From NCBI GenBank assembly GCA_003427395.1, contig BFEA01000026.1, forward strand, positions 1,921,148 to 1,945,488: 24,341 bases of DNA, given 5' to 3'. Positions 1-9,081 of this stretch are shown here, in pieces (position 1 is the first letter of the stretch; each line of letters starts with the position of its first letter). Origin of the DNA: Chara braunii (taxonomy: Eukaryota > Streptophyta > Charophyceae > Charales > Characeae). Below the pieces are notes generated by a model. That model did not search any database, was not told the origin of the DNA, and saw only the letters and a list, made by a program, of their open reading frames with translations. The position numbers were made by a program, and so were the translations under genes.

Positions 1-28
1 TTTTTTTTTTTTTTTTTTTTTTTTTTTT
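1..28. repeat. Poly-T tract at window edge
   Basis: A run of 28 T opens the window. It could be the A-rich tail of a minus-strand retroposon or simply a homopolymer; nothing adjacent decides it. Confidence 0.9.
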
Positions 29-495
29 GGGGCCCGTTTTTTGGGGACTACCGGTCACATGCCGGTGGGTATCCCGCACGATGCGGCGCGTTAACGGCTG
101 CGTCGAAATCTTCAAGCAGGGAGAGGTACTGGTGGTTTAAGATGACTAATGGTAAGAATAAGGTTCGGGGTTCAAAACTTGCGGGGATGCAGACAAGGGC
201 TGTGGAGAGATTGGTCATGTAGAGTTGGACCGGTTGGTTAGGGCTCTGCTTGGGGGGGGAATGGGCTACGAGTGGGATTTTTAACGGGGGTTCCGCTGGG
301 GGGAGGGTAGGTAGGACATACTCCATTGGAGGATATCGGTGGGGAACCTGCAGTAGGGGATCTTAGGGCTCCCATTAGGTAGGAGTATAGGTTGGACAAG
401 GCTGCAGTGGAGGATATCGTTGGGGAACCTGCGCTAGAGGCTGTCTCAAGGGGTGAGGTGGTCTGCTGCCTGCATGGAGAACTCGAGAAGATTTT

Positions 496-800
496 ATGAT
501 AGAGGTGGGGGAGGGGATGGTGGCCGTGAACCCACCGAGGATGGAAACTAGAGATACTTTGGGGGAAGATAAAAAATTAGAACGACTAGAAGCCCAGTGG
601 ATGATAGAGGTAGGGAAGCGGACGTTGGCCGTGAAAGCCTGCTGAGGACGGAAACTGGAGATGCTCTAGGTAAGAACAGAAGAGCACAGAAGTGAAGATA
701 ATAACCAGAGGGGTCCAGAGTAGGTCGAGTTGATGATAGAGTTGGGGTGGCGGATGGTGGCCGTGAGCCCACTGAGGACGGAAACTAGAGATACTCTGGT
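496..800. repeat. Three-copy degenerate tandem repeat
   Basis: Three related units start at about 496, 601 and 733. Each begins ATGATAGAG and continues through GTTGGCCGTGA or GGTGGCCGTGA to GAGGACGGAAACT and GAGATACT or GAGATGCT. The conserved part is about 65 bp; spacing is 105 and 132 bp. Divergence between copies is obvious, so the duplication is old. Confidence 0.8.
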
Positions 801-1176
801 CCAATAGGAAAGGGTTCACCTGTGGGACTTGTAGTAGAATGTCTACCCCTAGTGCCTGAAGTACCTGTACGACAGGGCTTATCCGGTTAAGCTTCAATTA
901 GGGCTGAGGAGGGAGGTGAGGACCTGCTTAGCCGTGATGCCTATAACCGCTGTCCGGTCAGGTCACTAGAAAGAGTGATGATCCTGGGTGGTAAGAACAC
1001 TGAGGTAGGACCTTGGGAAGTTGGGAGTAGGGGTGCGCCGTGGTCCGGCGACAATAATGAGAGTTAGGGTGGGAGGGAGTCTCATAGGGGGCCTGCATAG
1101 TTCATCTGGATAATCAAATGGCCAACTGCTGAAGGACCTGTCATATGCCTGGTATCCAACCTCTACAACAACCTGG

Positions 1177-1199
1177 AAAAAAAAAAAAAAAAAAAAAAA
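1177..1199 (+). repeat. Poly-A tract
   Basis: An almost pure A run of about 22 bp interrupts the minus-strand frame at 966-1295. I could not find flanking direct repeats that would mark it as a retroposon tail. Confidence 0.85.
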
Positions 1200-1355
1200 G
1201 ATGAGTGCAAGCTGGAGACCGAGGCAACGGCTTACAGTGGTTTCAACTTTGAAGAGGCCTGGTGTGGCGTAAGGATGGGAAAAGGCATCCATCACAGGGA
1301 GCGGTACACAGTCTGGAATTGGTCACGTTGGTTGGGGCAGGAGCTCGGGCGCCCC

Positions 1356-1680
1356 AGTTGATCGAAGTTAGGCCGGTGTCAGACCATGATGGTAGGTCGG
1401 TGTAGAATCTGTAGATGCAGGTACTAAGGGGTAGGGGTAGGTAGAGGAGTATGGCTGGGGATAACTGTTGGTGGTAGTAAGATGGTTATAATCAGTGTGA
1501 GCTTGAGTTGCTGCATGATTCGACCAGTCGGTCAAGGTTAGGCTGGCGCCAAGCCACGGTAGGTCTGTGTACATGTAGGTAGCGGGAAGGGGGTAAGGTA
1601 GAGGAGTATGTTGTAGCTAGGGTTAACTGTTTGTAGAAGTAAGACGGTTATAATCAGTCTGATCTTGAGTTATGGCATGG
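1356..1680. repeat. Two-copy ~165-bp tandem repeat, Tyr/Pro/Thr-rich on minus
   Basis: The stretch from about 1356 to 1517 recurs with substitutions and small indels at about 1523-1680. Shared blocks include GGTAGAGGAGTATG, a TAACTG element and GGTTATAATCAGT. The minus strand of the first copy reads as an open Tyr/Pro/Ser/Thr-rich peptide; in the second copy that frame is broken by stops. Confidence 0.75.
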
Positions 1681-1749
1681 TGTTGAGTTCATATTAAGGC
1701 GTAGCTGAGTACTAACACTGTCAATATTCATCTGGGTAGAATCGTGAGG

Positions 1750-2520
1750 TCCCCGGCCTAGAAGATCGTTTGAAGTTTGAACACCAGTTTCCATGGAAAG
1801 TCGGGTGAGATGCAGATGGCTTTGAGCAACCAGTGCCTTCCCGGCTATTTTGTTCCGATGTGGCGGTTACCATGCCGCGTCCTTATGGGCCCGGCCTACT
1901 GGACAGAAATGGTTGGTGGCGGGAGGCAAAAAAAAGAACTTGCGCCTGCTCCGGCTCGTTTTTCTACTGTCATGCAGCAGAAATGCGGGTCGGGAGAAAG
2001 AGGGTCCCACGTACCTGGCTGAAAATTTTGCCTTGCAAAAAAATACAGACGTCATGCATGCATGACTCGCCTAGAGGGACCTTTTAAGAGGAAAGATGGG
2101 TAGTTCATTTTTGATATGATGAGCATTGGTGACAGTTCACTTTCGAATTCGAATGCCGGCCTTGGAAAAATGCACTCACAGCAACGAACACCATTGGCTG
2201 GGTGGGTGGAAAACAGGTGGCCGAACGGGCAGACGGAATGGACAAGAGATTAAGATTCAGATATAATAGGACTTCTTTTGGAGATTTGAAGTTGGAATCG
2301 AATACGATGAAGCGTGCTCAGCTTACTCAGGCATAGAAGTATGTGATGAGGATGAAACGTTTGAAGCCTCGGTGAAGGTCGCTTTCTCATGGTAGATTCG
2401 GCTACAGCAGAGGAGTCGCAGAGGAGTGGCAGAGCTCGCACAGGGGAAACAAGAAAGAAAGATAGAAAGAGAGAAAGATAGAAAGATCTTCCAGCTGAAA
2501 AAAAGGTAAAAAAGGGCCTA
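1750..2520. other. Intergenic, nothing recognised
   Basis: Frames here are short (81-84 codons at most) and resemble nothing I know. Local items are a TTCGAATTCGAA palindrome at about 2142 and a GAAA/GATA-type purine repeat at about 2450-2490. Confidence 0.5.
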
Positions 2521-2629
2521 CCATTGAGCTACAATCGCATATATGACATGAGTGTAAGAGGTGGTCTAGGACCAAAAGGGGAAAAAAAAAGAACCAAGTT
2601 CATCCAACTACATTTTGACGAAAGACTTG

Positions 2630-2880
2630 AAAAAGTGGGTTCCGAATAGGCAAAAAGAACATGTAAGAATTTGACTGTCTTTGAGGACACCGCACGCAAC
2701 CCATGCCGCTGGCCTGGCGGAAACAGTGTTAGCACTGATTCCATTTTTCCTCTCGTGGAAGCAGCCAGGCACAATTTCGAAGTCGTGAAGCACGGTCCGA
2801 TGACTCCAATCAGGAAGTCGTCTGTTGCACAGCCCGCTCCAATTAATTTTCCACTCCAAATAGGCAAAAAGAACATGCAC
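2630..2880. repeat. Spaced repeat of an 18-bp motif
   Basis: The motif AATAGGCAAAAAGAACATG occurs at about 2646 and again at about 2859 in the same orientation. Related sequences in the opposite orientation (TGCACATTCCAAACTGCC) lie at 3071-3091 and 3187-3207. The segment between is unassigned. Confidence 0.5.
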
Positions 2881-3070
2881 CGGCAGGTCACTGATGCACC
2901 AAGTCCGAAAAGGCAATAGAAGAGGTGGGCCATTTTCTAATAAGTGCGGATGTCTAATAAGCGCAGATGCTGCAATGCAATGACTACACGGGTGGGCACT
3001 GGTGTGCAGCGGGCCTGAGACGACCAAAAGAAAATGCCGCTATTTATTATTTAAAGCCTATTTTTGCTTT

Positions 3071-3207
3071 TTTTGCACATTCCAAACTGCCACCGCTCTT
3101 TCGTTTTTTCTTTTTGTTTTTTTAGTGTGGTCCGATGGACCACGTATCAGATATTAAACTGATCAGAACAGATACTACACTTGCTGTTTTGCACATTCCA
3201 AACTGCC
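3071..3207 (-). mobile_element. Retroposon insertion with 21-bp target-site duplication (U2-derived)
   Basis: Positions 3071-3091 and 3187-3207 are an identical 21-bp direct repeat that begins TTTTGCACATTCC. Read on the minus strand, the interval contains a U2 snRNA segment, then an A-rich stretch (3106-3123 as T on plus), then 12 bp of unassigned sequence before the second repeat. A long direct repeat around a snRNA fragment with an A-rich 3' end is the usual product of target-primed reverse transcription by LINE machinery. An alternative is that the direct repeat belongs to a local tandem array, because a similar motif occurs nearby. Confidence 0.7.
3125..3183 (-). pseudogene. U2 snRNA fragment (about nt 29-87)
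   Basis: The minus strand reads from CAAGTGTAGTATCTG through the stem-loop IIa sequence ATCAGTTTAATATCTGAT to a IIb hairpin GTGGTCCATCGGACCAC. This matches U2 snRNA from about nucleotide 29, including the branch-point recognition sequence GTAGTA. The 5' stem-loop I, the Sm site and stem-loops III and IV are absent, so it is a fragment and not a functional gene. The IIb stem pairs perfectly despite differing from the common plant form. Confidence 0.9.
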
Positions 3208-3437
3208 CGTGTGACAAAAACTGCATTTAGTGTTTTTTGTGCCTATTCAGAACTCGATCTTGACTGAGGCGCAGTTGTTTCAGAAAAAAAGTTTCCTAGG
3301 ACTTTGAGAAACAAGCCCTTTCCTGGGGGAGGGGAAACAACTCAAATTACTGGAATGTTCTGCAACCTTTCACCATATGGATTTTCGGATATTTCAACAA
3401 TGATTTGGCAGGGGGGAAAGGGAAGAGGGAAGAGGGT

Positions 3438-3438
<1 letters not shown>

Positions 3439-3503
<65 letters not shown>
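3439..3503. repeat. (CT)n microsatellite
   Basis: About 32 uninterrupted CT units. Ser/Leu and Glu/Arg open frames across it on both strands are artefacts of the repeat. Confidence 0.98.
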
Positions 3504-3508
<5 letters not shown>

Positions 3509-3539
3509 TAATGTTGGAAAAGGACAGAATTGGCTCTGT

Positions 3540-3644
3540 CCTGGGGCAAGGTCCCACTTGCACGGATTAGGAGATTGCGGCCGTTGATCTTCGCTATCGA
3601 CGGTCAATATGGCTTAATTTGTGCAAGTGGGACCTAGCCCCTGG
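3540..3644. mobile_element. Foldback MITE, family B (GGTCCCAC ends), 105 bp
   Basis: The ends are inverted copies: CCTGGGGCAAGGTCCCACTT at the left and the reverse complement of CCAGGGGCTAGGTCCCACTT at the right. The short inner segment includes GTTGATCTTCG and a CGGTCAATAT motif also seen near 11260 and 21690. No coding capacity. No clear target-site duplication was found. Ends near CAGGGG recall hAT-type termini, but that is a guess. Confidence 0.75.
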
Positions 3645-3948
3645 GGAAAGGTCCCACGTAAGCAAATTCTTCATTCCTGGGGACGAGTCCGGATGACATT
3701 GATGCAAGGGTGAATCTGGTGATGGGCCGATACTTGACCGCTTTCATGCAAGGTGACACTGGGTGGACCTTGACAGTAAAGCCTAATAACACTGTTTGCA
3801 GTTCAAGTTGATGTTCTTTACTTTGTTGCTGTTGGTCTGCCTAACCAATGGTCAGAAAGGAAGAGAGTCCAAAGACTCCAAACATCGCACAGCATCCATA
3901 TAACACAGAACTCACACCAGGATGATGGACACTGGCAGTATGAGACTC

Positions 3949-4090
3949 AGGGCCTTGCTCCATTGCTCACCAAATGTGCAAAATGGCAATGAATTTTCTG
4001 CTAGGACATGGGAAGATACATTGCCATAATTTTTGTCTTTGAATTTGTGCATAGGGTGAGTACACTGAGTAGTGGAGAGTGGCTCTCTGA
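3949..4090. mobile_element. Foldback MITE, family A, degenerate
   Basis: The left end AGGGCCTTGCTCCATTGCTC and the inner block AAATGTGCAAAATGG match the better preserved family member at 23647-23770. The inner section with GGACATGGGAAGATAC and CATAATTTTTGTCTTT is shared with 8384-8437 and 22855-22900. The right arm is eroded. Confidence 0.6.
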
Positions 4091-4376
4091 GAGCTTTGTG
4101 GGCCCAGAATCCACTACCTAAGGCTGCTAAGCAGCAAGATAACCTCCATATTAAATTTGGGTCCACTATCGATTGCCAGTTGTGTATTCTTCATCCGGAA
4201 GTTCACAGCTGAGAATCCGTATCCCTCGTCTTGAGGATTGACAATCAATAGCCATTGTCTCGCTGGCTGAAATCAATATCCATCCTAATAACTGCTGTCA
4301 AATTCAATCAGTGTCCGTCATTGTCTCTGCTGATAATCAATGGCCTCACCTTTGGTTGCAAAGTGCGTCAGTTTAG

Positions 4377-4412
4377 CTCCAATTTGGGTCCAATTTGGGC
4401 CCAATTTGGTTC
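4377..4412 (+). repeat. Short tandem repeat, CCAATTTGGG units
   Basis: Three near-identical 11-bp units (CCAATTTGGGT, CCAATTTGGGC, CCAATTTGGTT) lie in a row. Confidence 0.85.
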
Positions 4413-4769
4413 AAATGTGGGGTTCAGATATGGTTCCATTGCATTTTCAAGTATGCAAAAAAATTGAGTTTGCCCTGCGATCTCAGCACATTCCTGGCCC
4501 CAGTACGCCCACCCTCTACCAGTACAAGGAAGCAGCACAAGCTCACCCACATGAGCCAACCCAATTAGCAGTCATCAAGACGATGGATCTGGAGTCTGGA
4601 CTGCTGGAGCCGATTCCCTTTAATACCTGTGTCACTGTGTGAGCCAATGTCCACACCGTCAAAGACATTGGCAAGCACATCCCCGAGGACCCAGAAGTCA
4701 ACGGGAACAAGTATGGACGCGACAGGATTAGAAGTTTGCAAAGGCAAAAAAAAACACACGCCTGTGGAG

Positions 4770-4932
4770 AAAACAGCCACCGAGTTTGAAAATGCAATTT
4801 CGGTAGAAAAGGATCCATTGGGTGTTTTTTCTTCGTCTTTCCCTGCGTCACACCACGGCCCACTCCTGTAGTTATGACACTCGGCCTGACACCACGGCCA
4901 TCCATTGCATTTTCGAACTCGGTGGCTGTTTT
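4770..4932. mobile_element. Foldback MITE, family C (CAGCCACCGAG ends), 163 bp
   Basis: A 29-bp arm starting AAAACAGCCACCGAGTTTG at 4770 is inverted at 4904-4932 with one or two mismatches. Inverted similarity continues weakly outward (A-rich runs and GGCGCC-like sequence) to about 4745 and 4960, so the true ends may be wider. The inner arm TTTGAAAATGCA is shared with the elements at 14447 and 16248. The 169-codon minus-strand frame over it is a by-product of the symmetry. Confidence 0.85.
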
Positions 4933-4959
4933 ACTTGCGGGCGCCATGCGTTTTTTTTC

Positions 4960-6180
4960 GTGCACTAGAAACTCAGAGGTGACATCACCATAGTTGCCCC
5001 AAAAAATATTCCGATTCTCTGTCAATGGAAGGCAACCAGTGCCAACCACCACAAAAAAAACTCAGGAAAAAGAAGAGGAAAAAAGAGATGGCGATGTTGT
5101 CATATTGGCTGCCTCGAGTAGGCCATTGACAGCAGTATTGACAGCTGTGTGGCTCTCTTTTTTTTTTTTTTTTTTTTTGGTGTTAAGAGTGAATGTGTCC
5201 TAGGATGCATGACAACATAGACAAAGCCATGTGGGCCCACTTCATATAGCTCCCCACTATATTCCTGACAAGCAAACCATGGCGAAAGTAAATGGTGTGA
5301 ACCAGCCTTAGTCTTAGAGAGTGCCTACATTGGGAGGGGGGAGACAGTAGAAATGATCAAAGACATTGTGGAGATCGTAATTAGAGCCCGATGGAATAAA
5401 ACGTGCCAACAGGGGCGGAAGGTGAGCAAGCGCGCGTGATAGCGCTAACATTGGTGCCATGGAAAGGGAGATGGGGGCCCGACGAACGCGGGCGTTGCTG
5501 TGGTGTGGCCGCACGCTTCCGGGAAGGCGCGTGGACGCTGCTGGTGGGTGCACTGGCGAGGCGTGAGGGCATGCGCAGCGAGTGCAGCTGACAGAGTGGG
5601 TGGCCGCACATTGTGGGCCAGGAGCATGCTGTTGGCAGCGTCGTGTACGTGTGTGCTGCTGGCTGGTGAGCGGGTGTGGCAGTCACTTGATGACTGGCCA
5701 TGCCGCCACGTCAGTGGTGACTTGGCGTCGTCGTCTTCTGAACCTGGGGCGGGTGTTGGCTAGTTGCGAAGATTTTTGTGGGAGGATTACAAGGCGAGAA
5801 CGTGGAATACTAACGTCACTTGATATTTTCTGTCCTTTGAAAGCACTTTGTGCCATCTCGCTGCTTCGCGCTCCATTCGAGCGTACTACAGGCTAGCATG
5901 TCGAATGGAGGGGAGCTTGCTGTTTTTTTAAGATAAAAGCTCCTTGACGAATCACTCTCGCTCTTTTACTTGGGGGTTATAGTGGAGGGAGATCGGCTTG
6001 CCGTGAGGGGAGAAGAGAAGAGTGTTATCACGGGGAGTGGGACGATGATGGACGGAAGATACTAAGTGCGGAATCTGCGAGCCTTGCGACGGTCTCTGCA
6101 AGAGGAAGCTGCTTCGACTTGGGGACTTTCTTCTTCGGCTCGCCAGCGTGGTTTTCTCCTTTTCACCATTGGTGATGATC
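4960..6180. other. Intergenic; GC-rich block at 5400-5760
   Basis: A 17-bp-plus T tract lies at 5158-5178. 5400-5760 is clearly more GC-rich than its surroundings and opens three overlapping plus-strand frames of 62-104 codons, Cys/Arg/Trp-rich and without a recognisable domain. Two small hairpins follow, TCCATTCGA/TCGAATGGA at about 5873-5909 and GGAGCTT/AAGCTCC at about 5911-5942. I assign no gene. Confidence 0.45.
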
Positions 6181-6189
6181 AACGCGGCT

Positions 6190-6316
6190 CATCTTCATCT
6201 TCATCAGCATATTCGTTGTCATCATCAAAATTGTTAGTGACAACCCTAATTATCGTCATCATCAGCAGCAGCAGCAGCATCATTTTCATCATCATCATCA
6301 TCATCATCATCGTACG
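6190..6316 (+). repeat. ATC/CAG trinucleotide repeat
   Basis: Interrupted CAT/ATC units are joined by a short AGC run (6265-6280) and then a purer ATC run to about 6311. Poly-Ser and poly-Ile frames come from the repeat alone. Confidence 0.9.
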
Positions 6317-6359
6317 GCAGGTGTGATTGGGAGGGAGGGGGGGGGGGATAATTGTTCCA

Positions 6360-6478
6360 CCATGTCCCTTCCTTTCTTTCTTCTCTTTCCTTTTCTTCTT
6401 CTACCTATCTCACTCTCCTCCTTCTTATCCTTCTCCTTCTTTTTATTCTTCTTATCCTTTCTTTCTTTTTTTCTCTAA
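6360..6478 (+). repeat. Polypyrimidine tract
   Basis: About 120 bp of almost pure C and T. The strong strand asymmetry explains the Ser/Phe/Leu-rich frame on plus and the Arg/Lys-rich frame on minus. Confidence 0.85.
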
Positions 6479-6734
6479 TGCTGATGCTCTTCCTCTGCTC
6501 TCGCCGGTTTGCTGCTTCAGTGTTCCGAGAGGGAACAAAGTCAATGGGACAACAATGTATGAAGTGGCAGGGAGGAAGAGTAGAGGAAGGGGTGGGGTGC
6601 ACAGGGGGAAGGGGGTGAAGGAGGGAGATGATGAGAGTGTGACTAGGGGTAATAGGGAGGTCATGAGGATAAGGATAGAATGAGGGAGAGGGGAGGGGGG
6701 GGGAGGGAGCTCACCTAGCTTACTGTGTCGAAAT

Positions 6735-7235
6735 CGTTGGATTTTTTCTGAGTCTTTTTCCTTGCGTTTATTCTCATCTAGCAGTTCTTATTAGGTACTA
6801 TATTCCATGTGATCAATCTTTCCTCTAATTACCAACGCAGTCTTCCTTATAACATCTTTAATTAATATCTGAACTTTTTTTCGACTTTTATCTTCGTTAA
6901 TTAACATCCTAACTAAAATCTCAAAATATTCTTGACTATTCTCATCAACATACACTGGATTTCATGATAATTAGCCGGAATGGTATTTTTAATACCTAAA
7001 AATTCGAAATAATTAATCTATTATTATTAATTTATCTCTCCTGTTATCTATCAACTTAGTTTCACACATGTCACGTCTCATCTTCTTTTGGAATCTCCCA
7101 TAAGTTTTCCCCAGTAATTGAGACTCGTTTCAACCCCTTTTCAAAAAAAACAATGGATTTCTAAATTTCGCATGTTTTTTCTTTGTTCCTATTCCTTTTG
7201 TATCAATGATTCTTTCAAAACTTTTATAAGGGTTT
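6735..7235 (-). other. AT-rich island with minus-strand frame remnants
   Basis: Composition changes sharply from the G-rich flanks to AT-rich. The minus strand is A-rich and holds stop-free runs with a coding-like mix of residues: about 55 codons at 6955-6791 (containing EDKSRKKVQILIKDV) and about 28 codons around 7215-7128 (containing FERIIDTKGIGTKKKHAKF), then about 33 more after a single stop. They lie in different frames and I recognise no family. This could be decayed coding sequence from an AT-rich source (organelle, virus or element) or ordinary AT-rich spacer. Confidence 0.3.
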
Positions 7236-7239
7236 CATG

Positions 7240-7690
7240 GAGGGGGTGAGCTCTGCTCTACACGGGCTTCACAAGGAGGGTAGTGAGTACTAGTGATGCT
7301 CGGGAGGGAGTATGAGCAGACTGTGAGGATACTCTACTCTGGGGCTGGGGCAGATGTGAGGGTGAACATCAAACCTCAGCGGAGGCAGATTAGGGTATGG
7401 GGCATGCAGAGGAATACTTTGGGTGGGAACTGGGTTGTAGGGTGTGAGAATGGGACTGTTCCAAGTTGGGGCTGACGGGGAAGGTCTTCTTACTTCTAAT
7501 TTCGACACTCTTTTGTCGGCGGAGGCAGCAAAGGGACAGGGTGGGGAACTGAGGAGGGGGGCAGGAAATTTTCAATCACTAACTTTTTCTGTACTGCGCA
7601 AGTGCCTGGGAGGCCGACAACTGTCTTTGAAAAAACAGGACAGGCGTAGTACATCCCTAAGTAGGCTAATTAGGCTATGTCCACATTAGC
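7240..7690. other. Intergenic, nothing recognised
   Basis: G-rich on plus, with 60-81-codon frames on both strands that match nothing I know. Confidence 0.5.
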
Positions 7691-7696
7691 TGGCTG

Positions 7697-8085
7697 TAAC
7701 ACTCCCTGGGCGACATCTGGTTTCTTCTATCATGGATAACAGGATTTCAGGGATAGCTGAATCCTGGCTGGTGTCTGCTAGAGTACTAGTGTTCTGAGCG
7801 CTTGGTTTGCCGATTCCAGAACGACGCTGGCCGGTGCTGGGGCGTTTGCCCTGTGACCTGTTGTAGAAGGAGCGTGAGACCTGGTAGAGAGATCTGGGGA
7901 TTTGTCGAGGGAGGAAGGCAATCCAGTGGCGAACTAGGAGGTACTGCCAAGACAACCTTTGAGGCTGGGTGTAGTTTTGGTAGTGAGAACACGACAATGA
8001 TGGCAGGTATTGGGCAGGTTGATTTTATCTTTGGAGTGCTGAGTCTAGTTTAGGGGAAAGCTAGGAGTTGCTCGTGTAGGAAGGG
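7697..8085. repeat. ~390-bp dispersed repeat, copy 1
   Basis: This segment is a diverged direct copy of 9425-9812. Shared blocks include AGGATTTCAG, GGTTTGCCGAT, GACGCTGGCCGG, GGGGATTTGTCGAGGGAGGA and AGGCTAGGAG-like sequence at the end. On the minus strand both copies read GQRRSGIGKP followed by G or S and then AQN in the same frame, with RQIPR in a second shared stretch, which suggests descent from coding sequence. The product is not identifiable; a retroelement gag is one possibility. Confidence 0.75.
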
Positions 8086-8431
8086 GAGGAGGAGCAAGGT
8101 GAGGCAGTACTCCTGTAAAAAAAATTTTCATCTCGCTTATAATTTTGGTGGGGGCCCTCAAATGCACCGTTACGACCACGACCTTTTTTTTTTGAAATAA
8201 CTCCGCAGGTGACCGCTGCACAGTTTCGAATTCGCAGGAATAACAGTCCACTCCAAGCTTGGGTGAAGACAAGTTCGAAACTCCAAGCTTGGGCGAAGAC
8301 AAGTTCGAAACTGCAAGGAAAAATGTGTTCGATGGCCTACCGGAAACGCAGAGGGGCCCGACGAGATACAGGGAGTGAATCTTCGCTAGAACATGGAAAG
8401 ATACAGCGCCATGATTTTTGTCTTTTGTGCA

Positions 8432-8515
8432 AAGGGGATACAGGGGCCCAACAAGATACACGGGCTGACAACAACGCAGGGGCCCAACGAAATACACGGG
8501 CTGACAACAACGTGA
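8432..8515 (+). repeat. ~39-bp tandem repeat inside the foldback element
   Basis: Two close copies of a unit with CAGGGGCCCAAC, ATACACGGGCTGAC and AACAACG stand in a row. A more diverged copy precedes them at about 8353 (GGGGCCCGACGAGATACAGG). Confidence 0.8.
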
Positions 8516-8832
8516 TGCCTTGGCCACATCCGAGGTAAAAAAAAAGGAAAAAAAAAAAAAAGAAAGAGAGAGCATTCCGTCGTGTGGCTGGGCCACGGCC
8601 GCGATGCCTCGGCCACGGCCGAGATTTAAAAAAAAAAAAATAATAATGCAATTTCGCGGTGCATCTTTCCATGTTCTAGATTAAGATTCACTCTCGTTTT
8701 TTTTCTTTTTTTTTCAAGCACTGTCGCGTGGCTGGCCACTGCCGCGATGCCTCGGCCACATCCGAGGTAAAAAAAAGGGAAAAAAAAAAGAAAGAAAGAG
8801 AGAGCATCCCGTCGCGTGGCTGGGCCACGGCC

Positions 8833-9081
8833 AATCTTTTGTTGAAATGATTTATGAATTCGTTCTAAACTTAGTCAATGAACAAATAAGTGGTGTACCA
8901 GCAGTTAAACAACGATTTTTTCCTTTCATCTTTGTCACTTTTACTTTTTTGTTATTTTGTAATCTTATTGGCATGATTCCTTATAGTTTTACAGTGACAA
9001 GTCATTTTGTGGTCACCTTTGGTCTTTCATTATCTCTTTTTATTGGGCTTACTATAGTGGGATTTCAAACTCATGGACTTT
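8833..9081 (+). pseudogene. atp6: Mitochondrial atp6 fragment (NUMT)
   Basis: This 249-bp piece encodes an uninterrupted stretch of mitochondrial F1Fo ATP synthase subunit a (subunit 6), a membrane-embedded part of the proton channel. The frame runs from SFVEMIYEFVLNLVNEQISG through FPFIFVTFTFLLFCNLIGMI and PYSFTVTSHFVVT to GFQTHGL, with no stop or frameshift over about 82 codons. It covers the N-terminal to middle helices only; the later segment with the essential channel arginine is absent, and the frame runs into nuclear repeat at both ends. It must be a nuclear copy because it sits inside a foldback repeat. Comparison with the sister unit at about 8600 shows that it stands where GCGAT would be, between GGCCACGGCC and GCCTCGGCC. 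The intact frame and low GC suggest a recent transfer. Confidence 0.9.

Larger units (their letters stand above)
29..1750. other. G-rich degenerate region, no intact gene
   Basis: The plus strand is strongly G-rich. The minus strand therefore carries short frames rich in Pro, Thr, Tyr and Ser (about 92, 103, 109 and 68 codons at 48-326, 586-897, 966-1295 and 1368-1574). I recognise no domain in any of them. The block contains internal repeats: a 23-bp unit beginning GGAGGATATCG at about 328 and 411, a three-copy repeat at 496-800 and a two-copy repeat at 1356-1680. Repetitive proline-rich frames would suit a decayed retroelement gag or a low-complexity cell-surface protein, but neither is shown. 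Confidence 0.5.

Noticed and set aside
3304-3607. Ser/Leu and Glu/Arg open frames over the CT repeat
   Set aside because: Pure translation of a dinucleotide microsatellite.
4543-5052. 169-codon minus-strand open frame
   Set aside because: It spans the inverted arms of the family C MITE; the openness follows from the inverted repeat and low-complexity sequence.
5582-5896. 104-codon plus-strand frame in the GC-rich block
   Set aside because: Open in several overlapping frames because GC-rich DNA has few stops; no domain or homologue known to me.
8045-8596. 183-codon minus-strand open frame
   Set aside because: It runs through the foldback arm, tandem units and an A-rich tract. Its repeated residues mirror the DNA repeats, and no domain is recognisable.
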